Source: Eopsaltria australis (Eukaryota; Chordata; Aves; Passeriformes; Petroicidae). Taken from it: 64,000 nucleotides of DNA. Location: contig JAVTVJ010000490.1 in NCBI GenBank assembly GCA_034509425.1, forward strand, positions 62,001 to 126,000, in the 5' to 3' direction. Made by a program: the position numbers and the translations under genes. Shown in pieces: positions 36,931 through 47,306 of this stretch (position 1 is its first letter; every line of letters starts with the position of its first letter). The notes below the pieces were generated by a model that had not been told where the DNA came from, searched no databases, and saw only the letters and a program-made list of their open reading frames with translations.

Positions 36931-38731
36931 ACATTATACATTGTGACCATGTTTTCATCTTCCATCAGCAGGAAACCTAACAATTAATATTTACATGAGC
37001 TTATAAATTATTTTAGAACTATTTTGTTCTCAGCACAAATTTGTCTTGTACATCTCACCAAGGAATAATTTAATATCTGACTTGCAGATGTCACTGAAGT
37101 CTGTATTAAAAATTAAACAAATCCCTAAATTTGAATCTTTCCTCAGAGAACATGCAGCAGGAAATGTTGTTTGGTGTAATGCAAAAACATTAGAGATTGC
37201 ACACTGAGTCACATCTTGGATATAAAACATCCTCCTTCTCATTCTGGGTCTCCAGGGTTTGATTTTTTAACATAATTTGAAAAGCTTAAGGCTGTAATAA
37301 TCAGTTTACAACATTCTATGCTCTCAGATTCCGAGAAGGGAATTTGTGACAACACATTCAACCTGCAGATAGCCCTGCAAGGGAAAACAGCAGCTACAGC
37401 AGGTGAGTGGATTATGGAAAAGAGAAAAATATCAAGAGGGTTTTTTTTCCCCTCACTTTCAACTCACTGATTCTCAGTATTTAATTTTTTTTTTATTTTT
37501 TTTCTTCATCGACAAAAGAGATTTCAAGCTTGGGAGCTGTCAAAAGTGCTCTCATGTTCTATATGAAACAATAACAGGCAAAATATAGAGAGAATGGTTA
37601 TTAAACTTCTTCTAAATCCTTTAAGTGAAATAATTGGGGTCAGGATACATTTCCAAACATTCTGGCTGAACTTCTCAACAACACATTTTCCCCTCATTGT
37701 TCAAAGATGACAAATGGAAAATGGAAAAGGGAAGAGGTCAGTGGGGATCATCCAAGCCCAGGGTGTTTTATACCTGTTGCTTGTCAGATGTCTTCCATTT
37801 CCATGTTTCTATTACACTATAATTCAATTTCGATGAAGTCTTTGTTTGTTACATTTGCTTGATACAAGAATAAAAAAAAAATCAGGATTTGCTTATGCTT
37901 AGAATTTTTATCTCTTCTCTACATTTGAAGCTGAACATTAATTAAAAATCACCTCGTATATTGTAATAAATTGGGATTTTGATATTTGGGGCTATTTTTT
38001 AGGTCATGTTTAATACAGTTATTACACACTGAAGTTTAGCATCATGGTCTGATCAAAATCTAGTTTTGGTTCCTTAACATTTCCTGCTCTTACTGCTACT
38101 CAGAAGCATTTTTTGTAGCCTGGAAAACAGGAACCCAACTCTACTCTCCAAGCAGTGGGGCCATGATCCCAAGTGAAAAACCCACTTGAGAGCTTCCTTC
38201 TGCCCCCTCATTCATTCAGGCATTAATTCACCACCCTATCAGACAGCAAACATGGAATAAAAACTGGTATTTTAAAGACAGAATCTCACAAAGCCCCTCA
38301 GAATAATTCCCACCTAATTTGGAATGTCGTTAATTTGCTTTGTTTTCACATCATGGTAGTGTAACTGAGATATTTAAAAATTATCTGTTCTTTTGATTAT
38401 TTCCACCCCCATTCTCCTCCCAAATCTGTTTAGATGCAGTTTATTATCTTTGAAATTCCCAATCAGGAAGACAAACTAAGAATAACAATGTAAGGCAGGG
38501 ACAGGCAGCTGTTAATGCTGATAAGAGCCAGGAGGATTGGTAATTGTCATCAGAGAGTAACTAAGAAAAGGAGCCAAAATCAATGGATCTCAGCCATTTT
38601 CCAAGGAAATCTTGCTTTAAAATGTGGTGAGAAATTAGAGAGAGGGAATAACCTTGCTGCTGAGTGTACTCTTGCCTCTAAAGAGGTATGAATAAAACAC
38701 CTCTTGGTAATTCAACCTCTTAATACTGACA

Positions 38732-38761
38732 TTTTAAACTCTTCCTGCTAAGAGTTTAAAA
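38732..38761. repeat. Perfect 12-bp inverted repeat, 6-nt loop
   Basis: TTTTAAACTCTT (38732-38743), loop CCTGCT, then AAGAGTTTAAAA (38750-38761). The arms are perfectly complementary. It could form a cruciform or an RNA hairpin, but it is too short for a typical microRNA precursor. Confidence 0.88.
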
Positions 38762-39254
38762 GATAAATATTTCTTCTGTTTTGAACCCTGTACTATTCAA
38801 ATAAAGCTCTGTTTTGGGGCGGGAACTCCTAAATAACCATGGGTTATAGGTATAATCCCAAAGGGTCTGAGATTTTTCTTCATTAATAAAATATGCATTT
38901 TTTACTTTTTTATTTCCTCCATTTTGTCTTGAAGAAAAAAGCCTGTAATGACAATGTTTTGCTTGTTTGGTGAAGTAGATCCATTGCTGCCAAATCTTTA
39001 CCCAGCTTTGGGCTGTCTTTTGTGAAAGTTCCACTGATTATGTTCCATTATTTTTTACTTCATAGCTTCAGTGCAGGAGAGAACACAGCTGTTGGCATTC
39101 CTGACGCTGCAAATGGAGCTTTTAAAAACAAGGAGTCTAAAATCCTTTCTTCTTAGTGCAGTAGTTTTGTGGTGCCCCACATTGTTTCTTCCATAGTTGC
39201 ACTCTAAGTCCATGAAATAGTTTATTCTAAAATAACACTTAAAAATATAGATAC

Positions 39255-39310
39255 TTTTGGAAAAGCATTTTAGTAAGTGCATACATTTGGAAAAGCATTT
39301 TTATAAATGC
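39255..39310. repeat. 30-bp-period tandem duplication
   Basis: TTTTGGAAAAGCATTTTAGT followed by aagtgc (39255-39280) recurs 30 bp on as ATTTGGAAAAGCATTTTTAT followed by aaatgc (39285-39310). Only a few substitutions separate the copies. Confidence 0.85.
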
Positions 39311-39609
39311 TTCTTCAGGTGGGATATTTTTCATTAGCATAGGAACGTGTTCTGTATTGGCATTTCAGCTTCCCCAGGTGTTTTGTCTTCTGACTCTTTG
39401 AGTAGTGAATGTGTGAAGGTTCTGCCCCTTTTTCCTGAATTAAGGTCAGAATTATTCTGACATCAGTGACCCTGAAGGACTGAATTTGGTCCTTAATGAG
39501 AAAAACAATCCATTAAAAATAGTTTTCTAAATAAGATGCCTATTCTGAGTGGCACCACTGTGGATCTTCACAGGCAGGATTTCAACTGAACCATCTTGAG
39601 GGACCTTCC

Positions 39610-39732
39610 ACAGAATCCCAGAGTGGCTGGGGTTGGAAGGGACCTCTGGAGATCATCCAGTCCAACCTCCCTGCTAACACCTGGAACAGTTTGCACAGGA
39701 TCACCTCCCTGTGGGTCCAGAGAAGGAGATAT
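39610..39732 (-). mobile_element. CR1 LINE, 3' fragment, 'GATCTCCAGAGG' tail class
   Basis: Starts CAGAATCCCAGAGTGGCTGG and continues GGAAGGGACCTCTGGAGATC, then AGTCCAACCTCCCTGCT and TTGCACAGGATCACCTCCC. This is the complement of the CR1 tail class also seen on the plus strand at 47.3 and 63.4 kb. Confidence 0.92.
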
Positions 39733-40176
39733 TTATTTCTTTTTCCTGTCAATTAGTCCTTCAAATAAGGAATCTCAGGAGTGGGGGGAGAATTGGGTGA
39801 CTAATTGTTCATCAGGGAGCTGGACAGTGATGTCCACCATGGAAGGAAACACTCCTGAGCATCTTTGCTCTTCCCAAGCATAGACATCTCATAGGAAAAA
39901 AAAAAAAAGAGAGAGTAAAAAAAAGAGTGCTAGTAATTTATGTGCAGAAACAACCCATTAGATGTAAGTGAAGGTGACAGTAAAACTCATAGACCACAAA
40001 CGCAGCAGTCTTTTTATTTTTGCTGTGAAAGATAGATGTTCCTCATTTTCCACCTGTGTGGGCATATAATGGATTTACTCAGGGACTTGAAGCAGCTGTT
40101 CCCAAGGTGTGGCTGAGAGGAGAAGCCTGAACCTCAATCTGCCTTTTCTCTGTGTTAATCCAATGCCATTTGCAGG
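39733..40176. other. Intergenic sequence with an A/G-rich run
   Basis: Contains an A14 run followed by GAGAGAG and A8 (39896-39930). No gene or repeat body was recognised. Confidence 0.6.
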
Positions 40177-40248
40177 TTCTGACTGGGATGGAGTTAATTT
40201 TCTTCACACTAGCCACTGCTAGGGTGTGTTTTATATCTGTGCTGAAAT
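40177..40248 (+). mobile_element. LTR-retrotransposon-like fragment (tentative)
   Basis: TTCTGACTGGGATGGAGTTA, then TTTTCTTCACACTAGCC and a GGTGTGTTTTATATCTGTGC segment. This matches my memory of a very common avian LTR-element-derived repeat. About 70 bp remain, abutting the chimeric repeat that starts near 40251. Confidence 0.4.
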
Positions 40249-40250
40249 GT

Positions 40251-40560
40251 TGTCAGAATGTCGGGGAGCGCTGATTTTAACCAAATAACGCTTTCATCTG
40301 AAGTGGGTTTATTTCCCCAAGACAGACAATGTTCCTGAAAGGAATCTGCCCAGTAGGATTAGAAAATGGACAGCAGGGAATTAGAGTGTTTTGAAGAGAA
40401 ATTGGATATATTTAGTCACAGTAATTATACTCACAGTACTCGGGGAGTGCAGATTTGACACTGCCCTTGCTGTTCTCGTGGAAGGTGTCCCTGGCCATGG
40501 CAGGGGTTGGGACAAAATGATTTTAAGGTTCCTTCCCACCCAAACCATTCTGTGATTTTT
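40251..40560 (+). mobile_element. Chimeric repeat, copy A: unknown head with CR1 tail
   Basis: About 220 bp of non-CR1 sequence (ATTTTAACCAAATAACG, then GTTTATTTCCCCAAGA, then AGAAAATGGACAGCAGGGAA) passes directly into a CR1 3' end at about 40474 (GTGGAAGGTGTCCCTGGCC to AAACCATTCTGTGATT). The same order occurs in copy B at 45.4 kb, so this is a repeat family rather than a chance junction. It has no tRNA-like A or B box. It may be a CR1-mobilised non-autonomous element. Confidence 0.7.
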
Positions 40561-42041
40561 AGACACCTCTGAAAGCAGAGTCCCCTAGAGAAGGCCAAGC
40601 TGGAATGTTTGTACCTCAAGTCAGCTGTGCCTGTGGATAAACCCCCAGGTGTGCAGAGACTGAGACTCGCAGGTTCTTTCAATCAGCACATTTAATCCTG
40701 AAGACAGCCCTGCAGAAGATTGCTGGGATGACAATACAAATGGCTTTGTTTTCCTCCTCTGCACTGGAGCAGGGGCACTGCTGGCCATTAGTTTTGTCAC
40801 TAAGGCAACTACAGGCAGGGAGGGAGAAGGAATTGGTTTGCAGAGCAATTTTCCTGTGGCAGCTCTGCAGCAGCTTCCCAAACACACAAATCCTTCCTTT
40901 CCTGGGAGCACAGGAATGCCTGGTTTGCTGCACGGGAAATTATTTACCCCTGCAATATTAAAAGAGCAGACGAGGGCTGTGGGAGGCAGCAGAGGTGAAG
41001 CTGCTTTCTGCAGTGTGGTCTGTGCTCTGTTTCTCAGTCCAGGCATGTGTTTCATGGACAAAAACCAGTTTAGAGCAAGGCAAGATGCCTCCCTCCCACC
41101 TCCCCCGCCCACTCCCCCAGCACAACACAAACCAGAAGCTCTCCAACAAGCCAGAATGAGGGAATCAATTACATCTCTGTCTCTGAGGAAGGAGCAGAGT
41201 CTATAATGCAGATGTTTTTACAGCTGGGAGTCCTGCTGATGATTTAATGCTTTAGGATAATTGATCCCTAGCATCGTTGTTTTTACAGTTGAAGAGGGGG
41301 GAAAGGATTTGGGGGGGAGGGAAGGGGAAGAGGGTGATAAATGTTTGCAAAAAAGGGCACGAGCTGCCATTAAATGCATCTCTCTCTGACAAGACATGGC
41401 ACTTAAAAATAATATTTAACAGAGATGGTTTGGAAGGAGACTTAGCACACAAACCAGCAGCGATCCCAGCTCCTGCTGAGCCCTCACTGCCTCTAGAGCT
41501 GTTGCTGTATCCTGTATGCACAGTGCTTCCCTGTTTGCATAAATCCTTGACTCTGCTCACAGCAAGCAGCCAAAGGAGAGTGGAGAACAGGCTGAAACAC
41601 AACTCACAGCTTTGTTTACTGCATTGGTTGATAATTCTCCCCTCTAACTGCATTATCCACGCTGCCAGAGGATCAGGTTTGCTATTGATGCCCTCGGTGT
41701 GGTACCAAGCCACGGCACTTCTTGCTCCCATTATCTCAAAATGAGCAGCCATCAGCCAGCCTTGGTATTTAGGAGGTCACTGAATATTATTTATCTATCA
41801 GGATCATTTTAGAGTCCAGCTTAAACAGGCAAAGCCCAGTCCCAGGACACCGACACGTGATTTTTTTCCCCCTTTACACACATAGCATTTCAGAGGAACT
41901 GTAGTAACAGTAAAAACCCAGCTGATCATTTGTTATTATCCCTACAAACCTTAACAGATGAAATAGTTCTAAAAGCTAAATAACCAGAGAAGTGAAACAG
42001 AGAAATTCTCTGCTGTTGCCTGAAATCAAAACCCCAAAACC
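40561..42041. other. Stop-poor, GC-richer intergenic segment
   Basis: Unusually long frames lie on both strands: minus 40621-41130 (169 codons), plus 40838-41206 (122), plus 41277-41744 (155) and minus 41252-41752 (166). None shows a domain, signal peptide or similarity I recognise, and opposite-strand overlap argues for base composition rather than coding. It could be an untranslated exon or a conserved element. Confidence 0.45.
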
Positions 42042-42417
42042 TGCAATAGTGTTAAAATAGTAAGATTAGAAAAAAGGTCTTTAATGAAAGCTTCCAGGTG
42101 TCCCCATGCTTGTGGGCACACCCAGCATCAGATTTCTACAGTTTTTATAAGTTTAACAAATTAGCATATTTAACAAATATTGTCCAATTAGAAGAGCAGT
42201 TGGTTCAGTGATTTTCCCCCATGTTCTGCCCTATTGGGGTTGGTCCAGGGGCTTCTTTGTCCCATTTCTTCTTGTGTCTTCTCAGGTTCTGGTTGGAAAA
42301 CAAAACGTCCTTGTTGGAGCTTCTCTTCTTGAAAATTAGGCTAAACAGAATTTCAGCCCCGTGTAAGAAGGTTAATTTGTTGTTCTGAAAAGGATAGGAA
42401 AAGCACTAGAAGCTACA
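42042..42417 (-). mobile_element. Possible solo LTR
   Basis: Read on the minus strand, this ~376-bp block starts TGTAGCTTCTAGTGC and ends in CA (TAACACTATTGCA). It has a TATA-like TTATAAAA (complement of 42143-42150) and, about 60 bp downstream, the polyadenylation signal ATTAAA (complement of 42080-42085) followed by a T run. That is the expected U3-R-U5 order. No clear target-site duplication and no internal retroviral sequence was found. Confidence 0.45.
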
Positions 42418-45377
42418 ACCACGTGTTAGCTCTCTGCAAAGCTACAAATATATAAAAAATGTATAGAAAGCAAAAATCTGTTTGGCAACAGAATCCAGCT
42501 CTATATTTCTAATAAATAGATTCCAAATTGGAATAAATAAATAAACACAAGAATCAGTATTCCAGTGCTGCTCAGTTAATCACAGTGGTTCTGTGTAGCC
42601 CAAAATCCAGTTTTATGGTTTTCCCAAATTATTTGTTTTGGTGCATCTGATGGATTTAACTGATTACACATAGAAGTAGTAATTGTTACTGCCATAATTG
42701 ATAAGTGATAAGAAATAAAAATAGATTTACTATTTTCTCCTGCCCCCGCACAGTTATTATTTGGAATATCGATCAGGTATAATCACTTTTTATTTTTAAA
42801 TCTATCTTGACACATGCACTTACTCATATCCTCAGAACTGCTTGGCATGGATGTTTCTTTGCTAATGATGTCAAACGCAGAGTAACTTCTACCAAAATAT
42901 GTCATCTAATTTTTGGATACTATTCAGAAAATTGGAGGGTATTTTAAATCCAAAGAGGGACTAAAATTTGCTCGTAGGATCTGTGGGTGAGATTTGCAGG
43001 TCATGTAAATATTCCCAGAGGTTTCACCTGCATTCAATGGCATCTTTCAGATTTACTCCTACTGGAGTGATAGATCAGAAAGTCTGATATTTTCTACTGC
43101 TGCTAAAACATCTCTAGGGCAGAAATTCAGGGGTTGCTGTTATCACAGTTTTTCAGAATGTGTAGAGGTGTGTGTGCGGAGATGATTCCTGTAAACACTG
43201 TCCAAACTTGTCACTTCTGTACAAACATTTTGGCCTAGTGATGTTCTCATCTGAATCCTCTCCTATCTTGTCTGAAATAGAAGAAACACAACATGATTTA
43301 AGTTGAATCAGGGATGCTGATAAGCCTGAATTATGAAAAGGGAATGTGATGTGGACCAAGATGACCATGTTCTCCATGAGCCATTAACTGTGTAATTTGT
43401 CTTTATTGCTTGAAGCAGGTAATAAAAATTTTCTATGAATTATAGTTGAGGTAAAACCTTCTCCTCAGAGATTCTGAATGCTCACACCTCCAAAAGTTTT
43501 CAGGAGAGATCACATTTAAATCTGAAAGCTTGTCTGTTTGTCATATGGGTTGGTATAAAAAAAAAAGCCCAAGACCTTTCCTTACAAGCTTCACCAAACT
43601 TTTTTTGTCATAGTCAGAAAATGGACAAATAAATAAGAGAAGTTTGGAGAACTCATGGGTCAGCTCTGTTGCCAAGTCAGCTGCTGGTTTCAGGACACTG
43701 AATTCAGCTGAAGTTTGTTACAATGTTGGGTCTCAGTCCATTTTTTAATCATGGAGAAATATAATCAGGACTTCTATTCATAATAAATGTAAACCATTTG
43801 ATCAATGGCACAGACTTAAAAGTCTGTGTCATAAACGCATTTTTAGCAGAACAGGATACTGGTTTTTGTAAATGCTGTTTATCTGGGTTTTTCCAGACTT
43901 TTTTTCAAGTAAGCCAACAACAGATTTTCACAGACTCTTTGTTCCTCAAGGAGGATAAAACAAATGGTCATCAGATTACCTTAAAAATAGAGGGAGCCTT
44001 TGTAGGAGGCAGTGTTAGAATCCAGCAGTTTCTGTCCTTGGGTTGTTTCCTGTGTGAAACAGCAGTGATCAGAAAGATTGCAGCTGGACCTGTCTGAATG
44101 ATCATCCCCAGATATCAGAGTGTTCCATCTGATTTCCTTCCAGCAAGCTGATGAAACAACAAAAACAACCCACAAACCCATTCTGGTAGCCAGCTGTACC
44201 GGCAGGTTAACATTCCCTGGAAATGTAAAGCAGCTGCTCCATAAGAGAGAGGTTTTGCATCTGCCTTACCCTTCACCTAGCCCTGGAAGGATATTCTGGG
44301 ACAAAGAATAAGAGGGCAATGTAGGTTTCTTGGAAAGAATTGCATTTAAAATGTTTTTTCCTTTAATTCATAATATTTTTGCACCCTGAGGAGTGCACCA
44401 GCCATGGGTTGGGTTTGAGGTAAGGTCCTTTCAAGTCCATATTTCTGTGCCATCACCCCAAGCACCTGCTCAGCAGCTCTTTATTTAGTTACAGCACATT
44501 GCTACTGCAACAGGTTTGCTTCAGAAGAAAATGAATCATGCCTTGAATATTGACTCTGTGGACTTGATGTGCATCGACTACAAGGGAGTGTGGGCTGAGT
44601 GAGTAATGGAAATGTCTGCATTTAGCCAGCACTGCTTTTGGAGAGATGACATGGGGTGTTTGGCTCTCCCCTGAGCTGCCAAGGAGCCACAGCAGCGGAA
44701 GATTGCAGAAGGCTGAAGAGCAGCCCAAGCACTTTGGTGTCAAGGGTGGAGGCTGCAGAGAAATATTTGTTTCCAGTGTTTCCTATTGTTGTTCCTGTAC
44801 GTGATCCTATAAGACAAAGGGAGTGAGCCTCACAGATGGAAAGAAGGTGGATGCTGGAGGTGGCTGTGGGCAGATTTGTTCAATATTTTGAGATGCTATA
44901 AAAATGGCCTCTGCAAAAAGCCTACAACTGTAACCAGAAATTGTCCTGTGGTGAATTAGATGCCACTTGAGATCAGGGCAACTGAGAACAAGGAAAGGCT
45001 GGATTTGGGCTAATGAAGTTTATATAAATTATGTGTGATAGTGATGCAATATTTCTGCTTCATGCAGAGATTTCAGTCTTTTGAAGAATTCTTTTTGAGA
45101 ATTTCAAGAATTTATTATGGTTAATAAATAATTCATGGTTCGGTTTAGATTTTAAAACAGGTTGGGAATACACTGCAGTGGTTTAAGTTAGAAAACCATG
45201 AACCTAGAAGTATTTAGATCAACTTAATAATCGATTAAATGTAAGGGAATTGGGAGCATCCACTCACCCAATCCTCCTCCAAGTCAACATGAAACAGCAA
45301 AGGAATGGTAAAAATAAATCTGTGAGTTTTCTGAGAGAGGGAAATCTGTAATGGAGCTGTTGTGGTGAAGGCTGTGT
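42418..45377. other. Intergenic sequence, nothing recognised
   Basis: Unique-looking sequence with frames of 99 codons or less. A weak CR1-tail-like string near 44400-44450 was considered and rejected. Confidence 0.55.
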
Positions 45378-45690
45378 CCCAGGATATCAGGCAAACATTA
45401 ATTTTAACCAAATAATCCTTTAATTTGTTTTGGATTTGTTTCCCCAAGAGGGACCACGTTCCAAGAAGGAATGCCCAGGAAGGTTAGAAAATGGACAGTG
45501 GGAATTTGAAAAGAAATTGGGTGTATTTTGAAAAGAAATTGGGTGTATTTACTCACAGGAACTTTTCAGTGCTCAGGGCATGCGTCAGCCTCTTGCTATT
45601 GCCTTTGCTGTTCTAGTGGAAGGTGTCCCTGTCCATAGCAGGACTTTGGATCTTTAAGTCTCCTTCCAACCCAAACCATTCTAGGATTCC
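45378..45690 (+). mobile_element. Chimeric repeat, copy B: unknown head with CR1 tail
   Basis: Collinear with copy A. Shared blocks include ATTTTAACCAAATAAT, TTGTTTCCCCAAGAG, GTTAGAAAATGGACAG, GAAATTGG..TATTTA, CTCACAG, CTTTGCTGTTCTAGTGGAAG (CR1 join at about 45611) and the tail CAACCCAAACCATTCTAGG. It differs from A by substitutions, indels and a 22-bp duplication. Confidence 0.72.
45505..45548. repeat. 22-bp exact tandem duplication inside copy B
   Basis: Two identical adjacent 22-bp units (45505-45526 and 45527-45548), each containing GAAAAGAAATTGGGTG. Copy A has one unit, so the duplication is specific to copy B or its source. Confidence 0.92.
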
Positions 45691-46198
45691 CCTGATATTT
45701 ACCTCCTTCCTCTCTCTCATCCCCAGGAGCGATGTCTCCAAGGTCACAGTGATTTCTCTTCTTGTCTTCTTCCTTCTCATATTTCCAAGTGCTTTTTCTT
45801 TTCTTAAATAATTGTTTCCTTTCTCATGGACCTGGAAAAGTTTGGGACAGCGTTGCCATTTCATCTCTTTTTCCAGTAACGAGGTTTGGCCAAAGAGCTC
45901 TTCAGCCTGAGGTTGTTGTGATTTTTCTCAGCTGTTTTGTGGAGAAAAAACAGCAACAAAAGAATGGAAAGAAATCAGAACACTGTCATCTCCATATAAA
46001 CATGGATAACTTTACTTGATAACTTTATAATTTATGTACATGAACATAAATTGCTCCCAGACTTTGGTGAAATTTCAAACAAGATGCCTTATTTTATTTT
46101 GAAGCGATGATTTAGTGACTGTGAACAGGACTGTGGGTGGCAGCATCAGAGACGCTGCTTTTGGCTTTAAATGGGACATTTGGGGGAGATTTAACATT
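45691..46198. other. Intergenic sequence, nothing recognised
   Basis: AT-rich unique sequence between repeats; no coding or RNA signals. Confidence 0.6.
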
Positions 46199-46470
46199 CA
46201 CAGAATCAAAGAATCATTAAACAGCTTGGGTTGGAAGGGACCTTCAAAGGTGATCTAGTCCAAGCTCCCTTGGGGTGGCTCAGAGCCCCATCAAACCTGA
46301 CCTTGAATGCATGGGGCGTCCACAGCCTCTCTGAGGAACCTGTGCCAGGGTTTTCCCACCCTCATAGTAAAATCTTCCTCCATGAATCTAGTTTGACTCT
46401 CTCTTCTTTAATTTTAAAGCCGTTACCCCCTGTCCCATTAAACAGGGCTTACTAAAAACTCTTTTCCCAT
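46199..46470 (-). mobile_element. CR1 LINE, older 3' fragment
   Basis: Tail complement (acagaatcaaagaatcatta), then CTTGGGTTGGAAGGGACCTT, GTCCACAGCCTCTCTGAGGA, AACCTGTGCCAGGG and CAGGGCTTACTAAAAACTC. It is about 270 bp and more diverged than the PWHR-class copies. Confidence 0.9.
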
Positions 46471-46739
46471 CTTATGAACCCCACTAAGTGAATCAACAGG
46501 AACTGTTAATGCTGTTGTAGCTACTGCACTTCCTTGTCTGGCTTGTCAGGGATATAATTCCTGTCGATACTTTAAAATCATTCTTAAGAAATTTACTTAT
46601 TCATGGCACTTTTTCCCCAGTGGGCAACCCAGGAATGCCATGTAAGACACCACTGAAGTATCTAATTATGAGTTATGGCATAATTATGATGTGACCACGA
46701 ACAACACAGTGTGAAATGGAATTGTAAAGAGCAGCTTCT

Positions 46740-47272
46740 ACAGAATCACAGAATCTTTAAGGCTGGAAAAGTCCTCCAAGTTGGAGTCCAACTATTGACC
46801 CAAAACCACTGTGTTCACCACTAACCCATGTCCCCAAGAGCCACATCCACAGGGTCTTTGAACACTCTCAGGGCTGACTTCACCTCTTCCCTGGGCATCC
46901 TATTCCTATTCCTATTCCTATTCCTATTCCTATTCCTATTCCTATTCCTATTCCTATTCCTATTCCTATTCCTATTCCCATTCCCATTCCCATTCCCATT
47001 CCCATTCCCATTCCCATTCCTATTCCTATTCCTATTCCTATTCCTATTCCTATTCCTATTCCCATTCCTATTCCCATTCCTATTCCCATTCCCATTCCCA
47101 TTTATTCCTATTCCAATGCCTGACCACAATTTCAGGTGCACCTCTTCTGGCAGAATTTAAGATTTCTTCTGATCCTTTTGTTTGGGAGAAGACCCTGCTC
47201 CCTACCCGTCTCCTTTCAGGAGTTGTGCTGAACAATAAGGTCTCCCCTGAGATTCCTTTTTTCCAAGCTGTA
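46740..47272 (-). mobile_element. CR1 LINE interrupted by an internal hexamer array
   Basis: The left part (46740-46896) is a CR1 3' end of the 'GATCTTAGAGG' class. Its minus frame reads MPREEVKSALRVFKDPVDVA, the ORF2 C-terminus. The right part (47115-47272) continues upstream ORF2: complement of GGGAGAAGACC, then AATAAGGTCTCCCCTGAG. The two halves are collinear, separated only by the hexanucleotide array at the WNR-PRE position. Confidence 0.9.
46897..47114. repeat. (CCTATT)n / (CCCATT)n hexanucleotide array
   Basis: About 36 units of 6 bp. Blocks run CCTATT (46897-46978), CCCATT (to about 47020), CCTATT (to about 47060), then alternating T and C types, with one partial CATT unit near 47100. 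The array lies inside a CR1. Plus and minus strands are both stop-poor, giving artefactual Phe-Leu, Asn-Arg and Met-Gly dipeptide frames that are not genes. Confidence 0.97.
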
Positions 47273-47306
47273 GGAGCACTGGAACTAAACCAGGCATGAG
47301 ATTTTT

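Larger units (their letters stand above)
36109..39609. other. Intergenic sequence with two tandem duplications
   Basis: No gene or interspersed repeat recognised. It carries a 30-bp-period duplication at 36870, another at 39255, a perfect hairpin at 38732 and several T-rich runs (37440-37505). Confidence 0.55.

Noticed and set aside
44385..44455. CR1 tail-like string (gggttgggtttgaggtaaggtcctttc)
   Set aside because: Only a loose match to a CR1 3' end, without a body or octamer tail; chance is as likely.
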